The notes under the pieces: generated by a model
The model's input: only the letters and a program-made list of their open reading frames with translations
Told to the model about the DNA's origin: nothing
Database searches by the model: none
Shown here: piece after piece, positions 61,680 through 64,000 of the stretch
Layout of the letters: each line of letters starts with the position of its first letter
How positions within the stretch are numbered: position 1 is the first letter of the stretch
Made by a program: the position numbers and the translations under genes
Assembly (NCBI RefSeq): GCF_018555435.2
Contig: NZ_JAFEJT020000006.1
Location: forward strand, 1 to 64,000
Direction: 5' to 3'
From: Bifidobacterium amazonense
GTDB taxonomy: Bacteria > Actinomycetota > Actinomycetes > Actinomycetales > Bifidobacteriaceae
DNA: 64,000 bases

Positions 61680-62993
61680 TCAGGCGCTGGCGATCGCGGT
61701 GTTCAGCTCGCTGATCATGGCCTTGGCCGCATCGGCCGAGGACTGGTCGCCGAACATCACCTTCTGGCTGTAGCGGGCGATGATCTTGTCGAGGTCGGAC
61801 GCACCGTTCGGCGTGATGGACGGGGCGTCGCCGAGCGTGTCCTGGATCTGGGACGGGAAGTCGAGCGCCTGCTTGTCGGTGCCGGTCGCGGAGTCGGCGA
61901 GCGCCTCGCGGATCTTGTTGTTGGACGGGATGCCGCGGTCGGTGCTCATGGTCTTGCCCGCGTCCTCGTCGTTGAGCAGGTAGTCGATGAGCTCGGCGGC
62001 CTCGGCCGGATGCTCGGACTGCGAGGAGATCGCCCAGTACATGCCGGGCTTGAGGTAGCCGTACTTGGCGTTCTCGCCGTCGTTCGGCATGGGCACGAGG
62101 GTCATGTTGTCGGTGCCGGCGGCCTTCGCGTACACGGAGACCTGCGTGGACTGGGTGAAGATCATGGCCTGCTTGCCGGTGGCGAAGTCGCTCTGGTCGG
62201 TGGTGCCGGACGCCTGCTCGGCCTGATGGTCGGGCGTGCCGGCGATCTGGTCGCCGTGCGTCCAGTCGTAGGCCATCTGCAGGTAGCTGGCGAGCGTGTC
62301 CTCGCTGATCGCGACCTTGCCGTCCTTGAACAGGTTCTCGTTGTGCTGGCGTGCCCACAGCTGCAGGCTCATGCCGTTGTTGAGCGGCGCGATGCCGACG
62401 GTCTCGCCGTTGGACTTGTCGACGACCTGCTTGGCGAACGCCTTGAGGTCGTCCCACGTCCAGTTGGACGTGTCGGGCACGGTCAGGCCGAGGCTTTCGA
62501 TCACGTCGTTGTTGAGCACGACGCCGAACGCGGTGGAGGAGACGGGGGCCGCGTACTGGGTGCCGTCGACCTTGCCCATGTCGCGCAGGGATTCGTCCAT
62601 GCCGCTCAGGTCGAGGTACTCGGACGTGGTGTCGAGGTCGACGAGCGAGCCCTGCGAGGCGTAGGAGGCGAGGTAGAGCTCGTCCATCTGCATCACGTCG
62701 GGCGAGTTCTTGCCGGCGGTGTCGGTGGCGAGCTTGTCCCAGTAGCCGGACCAGTCGTTGTAGGTCATGTCGACCTTGATGTTCGGATGCTTCTCCTCGA
62801 AGCCCTTGATGACCTCCTCGGTGAGCTTGACTCGGCTGTCGGAACCCCAGTAGCCGATGCGGATGGTCACGTCGCCGTCGGACGCCTTGACTTCGCCGGA
62901 CGCCGTGCCGGCCTTGGTGCCGCAGCCGGACAGGGCGAGCGCAGCGGCGGACACGGCGGCGGCCGCGACGATCCACTTCTTCATGGACTTCAT
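61680..62993 (-). CDS. Carbohydrate ABC transporter, substrate-binding lipoprotein
   Basis: Protein of 437 residues: a signal peptide [20 protein letters not shown] with lipobox Cys at 24, then an extracellular solute-binding family 1 domain (TEEVIKGFEEKHPNIKVDMT, SPDVMQMDELYLASYASQGS, PNDGENAKYGYLKPGMYWAI). It should capture an oligosaccharide for the permease encoded upstream. The GH115-like enzyme downstream hints at glucurono-xylo-oligosaccharides, but this is inference. AAGGAGATAACC before ATG 62993. Confidence 0.93.
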   Translation of the reverse strand: MKSMKKWIVAAAAVSAAALALSGCGTKAGTASGEVKASDGDVTIRIGYWGSDSRVKLTEEVIKGFEEKHPNIKVDMTYNDWSGYWDKLATDTAGKNSPDVMQMDELYLASYASQGSLVDLDTTSEYLDLSGMDESLRDMGKVDGTQYAAPVSSTAFGVVLNNDVIESLGLTVPDTSNWTWDDLKAFAKQVVDKSNGETVGIAPLNNGMSLQLWARQHNENLFKDGKVAISEDTLASYLQMAYDWTHGDQIAGTPDHQAEQASGTTDQSDFATGKQAMIFTQSTQVSVYAKAAGTDNMTLVPMPNDGENAKYGYLKPGMYWAISSQSEHPAEAAELIDYLLNDEDAGKTMSTDRGIPSNNKIREALADSATGTDKQALDFPSQIQDTLGDAPSITPNGASDLDKIIARYSQKVMFGDQSSADAAKAMISELNTAIASA

Positions 62994-63155
62994 GGTTATC
63001 TCCTTTGATATTTCCTTATCGAAAAACTTGTGGTTTGAGCGGGTTGGTCACTTGCCTTGGCAAGTGATGCGGACGCGTGCGGCATCAAGGCGCACCGAGG
63101 GAAGCCGTGCTCGGCACGGCGACCGAGGAGCAACGCGGATGACGCTCCGTCCGCG

Positions 63156-64000
63156 TCACTTGCCGCCGGTCGTTGCGATGCCTTCCACCAGATACTTCTG
63201 GCCGAAGCAGAACACGATGAACAGCGGGATCATGGACAGGACGGACATGGCGAACATCGGGCCGTAGCTGGACTTGCTGGTCGCGTCGATGAACGCTCGC
63301 AGGGCGATCGGCACGGTGTACAGCTTCGGGTCGGTCAGGTAGATGAGCTGGCTGAAGAAGTCGTTCCACGTCCACATGAACGTGAACACGGCGGTGGTGC
63401 CGATGGCCGGCTTCATCAGAGGCATGAGGATCTGCCAATAGATGCGCCAGTGGCCGGCGCCGTCGATCTTGGCGGCCTCGTCGAGGTCGCGCGGAAGCCC
63501 GCGGATGAACTGGTAGAACAGGAAGGTGAAGAAGCCGTCCATGGCGAGGAACTTGGGCACGATGAGCGGGATGTACGTGTTGATCATGCTCAGCGAGTTC
63601 CAGATGATGTACTGCGGGATGATGACCACGTGGATCGGGATCATGAGCATGAGCAGCATGAAGCCGAACATCAGCGGACGGCCGCGGAAGTTGAGCCGGG
63701 CGAACGCGTACGCGGCCATCGAGCAGGTGATCACGTTGCCGACGATCGCGCAGGCGACCAGCAGCAGCGAGTTGAGGAAGTACCGGCCGAACGGCTGGCT
63801 CAGGCCGAACCATCCGTCGACGTAGTTCTTCCACTGCGGATGCGCGACCCACAGTCCCATATTGGTGAAGATCTCGTTCGGCTTGCGCAGCGAACTGGCG
63901 ATCATCCACAGGATCGGGTACAGCATGACGAGCGCGATGGCGAGCACGACGAGCTGCTTGATGATCTGGATGACGATGCGGCGGGCCTTGTGCTGGTCCT
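63156..64000 (-). CDS. Carbohydrate ABC transporter permease, MalG type (5' end outside window)
   Basis: The frame is open to the right edge (at least 281 residues seen), with stop at 63156. The N-terminal part shown (IVIQIIKQLVVLAIALVMLY) is the first membrane segment; LLLVACAIVGNVITCSMAAY, FGFMLLMLMIPIHVVIIPQY and further helices follow, with the EAA coupling loop ELRGLPRDLDEAAKIDGAGH-like (RGLPRDLDEAAKIDGAGH). Second membrane subunit of a CUT1 sugar transporter, 162 nt before the binding-protein gene. The other permease and the start lie outside the window. Confidence 0.92.
   Translation of the reverse strand, partial: DQHKARRIVIQIIKQLVVLAIALVMLYPILWMIASSLRKPNEIFTNMGLWVAHPQWKNYVDGWFGLSQPFGRYFLNSLLLVACAIVGNVITCSMAAYAFARLNFRGRPLMFGFMLLMLMIPIHVVIIPQYIIWNSLSMINTYIPLIVPKFLAMDGFFTFLFYQFIRGLPRDLDEAAKIDGAGHWRIYWQILMPLMKPAIGTTAVFTFMWTWNDFFSQLIYLTDPKLYTVPIALRAFIDATSKSSYGPMFAMSVLSMIPLFIVFCFGQKYLVEGIATTGGK

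Overview
The window is about 64 kb of high-GC chromosome from an actinobacterium, almost certainly a Bifidobacterium. The support for this is: a bS22-like 29-residue ribosomal peptide, a zinc-ribbon short S14, an S10-spc-alpha ribosomal cluster running secY-adk-infA without map, an IF2 with a long Gly/Arg-rich N-terminus, a bifunctional AdhE under a Rex-type site, and plant-glycan hydrolases paired with LacI/ROK regulators. The species cannot be named from sequence alone. No rRNA, phage, IS transposase or CRISPR is visible; there is one tRNA-Ser(CGA).

Layout: (1) 1-5.1 kb: 3' end of pgm, a motif-rich intergenic, an AbiEi-like/PD-(D/E)XK-type gene, a small Zn-ribbon membrane protein, an extended RNase HI, rpiA and the bS22-like gene. 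(2) 5.3-15.2 kb: a membrane protein, radA, an S-adenosylhomocysteine hydrolase next to an amidohydrolase/deaminase, a DUF985 cupin, and an amino-acid ABC transporter (SBP-permease-ATPase). (3) 15.2-23.1 kb, minus strand: ribF, truB, rbfA, infB, nusA, a translation/transcription housekeeping group. (4) 23.2-29.5 kb: a lipoprotein, a GH51 arabinofuranosidase with a palindromic operator, tRNA-Ser, a transglutaminase and an ATP-grasp/alpha-E fusion. (5) 29.7-45.9 kb, minus strand: truA and the whole S10-spc-alpha cluster, divided by hairpins after rpsQ, rplO, secY and adk. (6) 46.3-53.2 kb: acetolactate decarboxylase, a YwiC-like membrane protein, a second copy of the AbiEi-like/nuclease-fold gene, a second motif array, and adhE. 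(7) 53.6-64 kb: a ROK regulator with two operators, glgX, then a carbohydrate locus (LacI regulator, GH115-like glucuronidase, sugar-binding protein, ABC permease running off the edge).

Most noteworthy: two paralogous proteins (AbiEi-like N-terminal half, PD-(D/E)XK-like C-terminal half) share promoter architecture: a TTCGACCACA element about 60 nt before the start, a TANNNT box 6-7 nt before the ATG with no Shine-Dalgarno (leaderless), and DnaA-box-like words upstream. Each is followed at its 3' side by an array of inverted copies of a short word, different for each gene. Similar arrays built on other words lie at 11.17-11.39 kb and 16.72-16.92 kb, and smaller inverted elements at 7.8 and 14.9-15.2 kb. 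This looks like a family of gene-linked repeat arrays that I cannot match to a described system. Further regulatory finds are a near-consensus parS site (58,994), ATACGTAT operators linking the LacI and GH115 promoters, a Rex box before adhE and NagC-like operators before the ROK gene.
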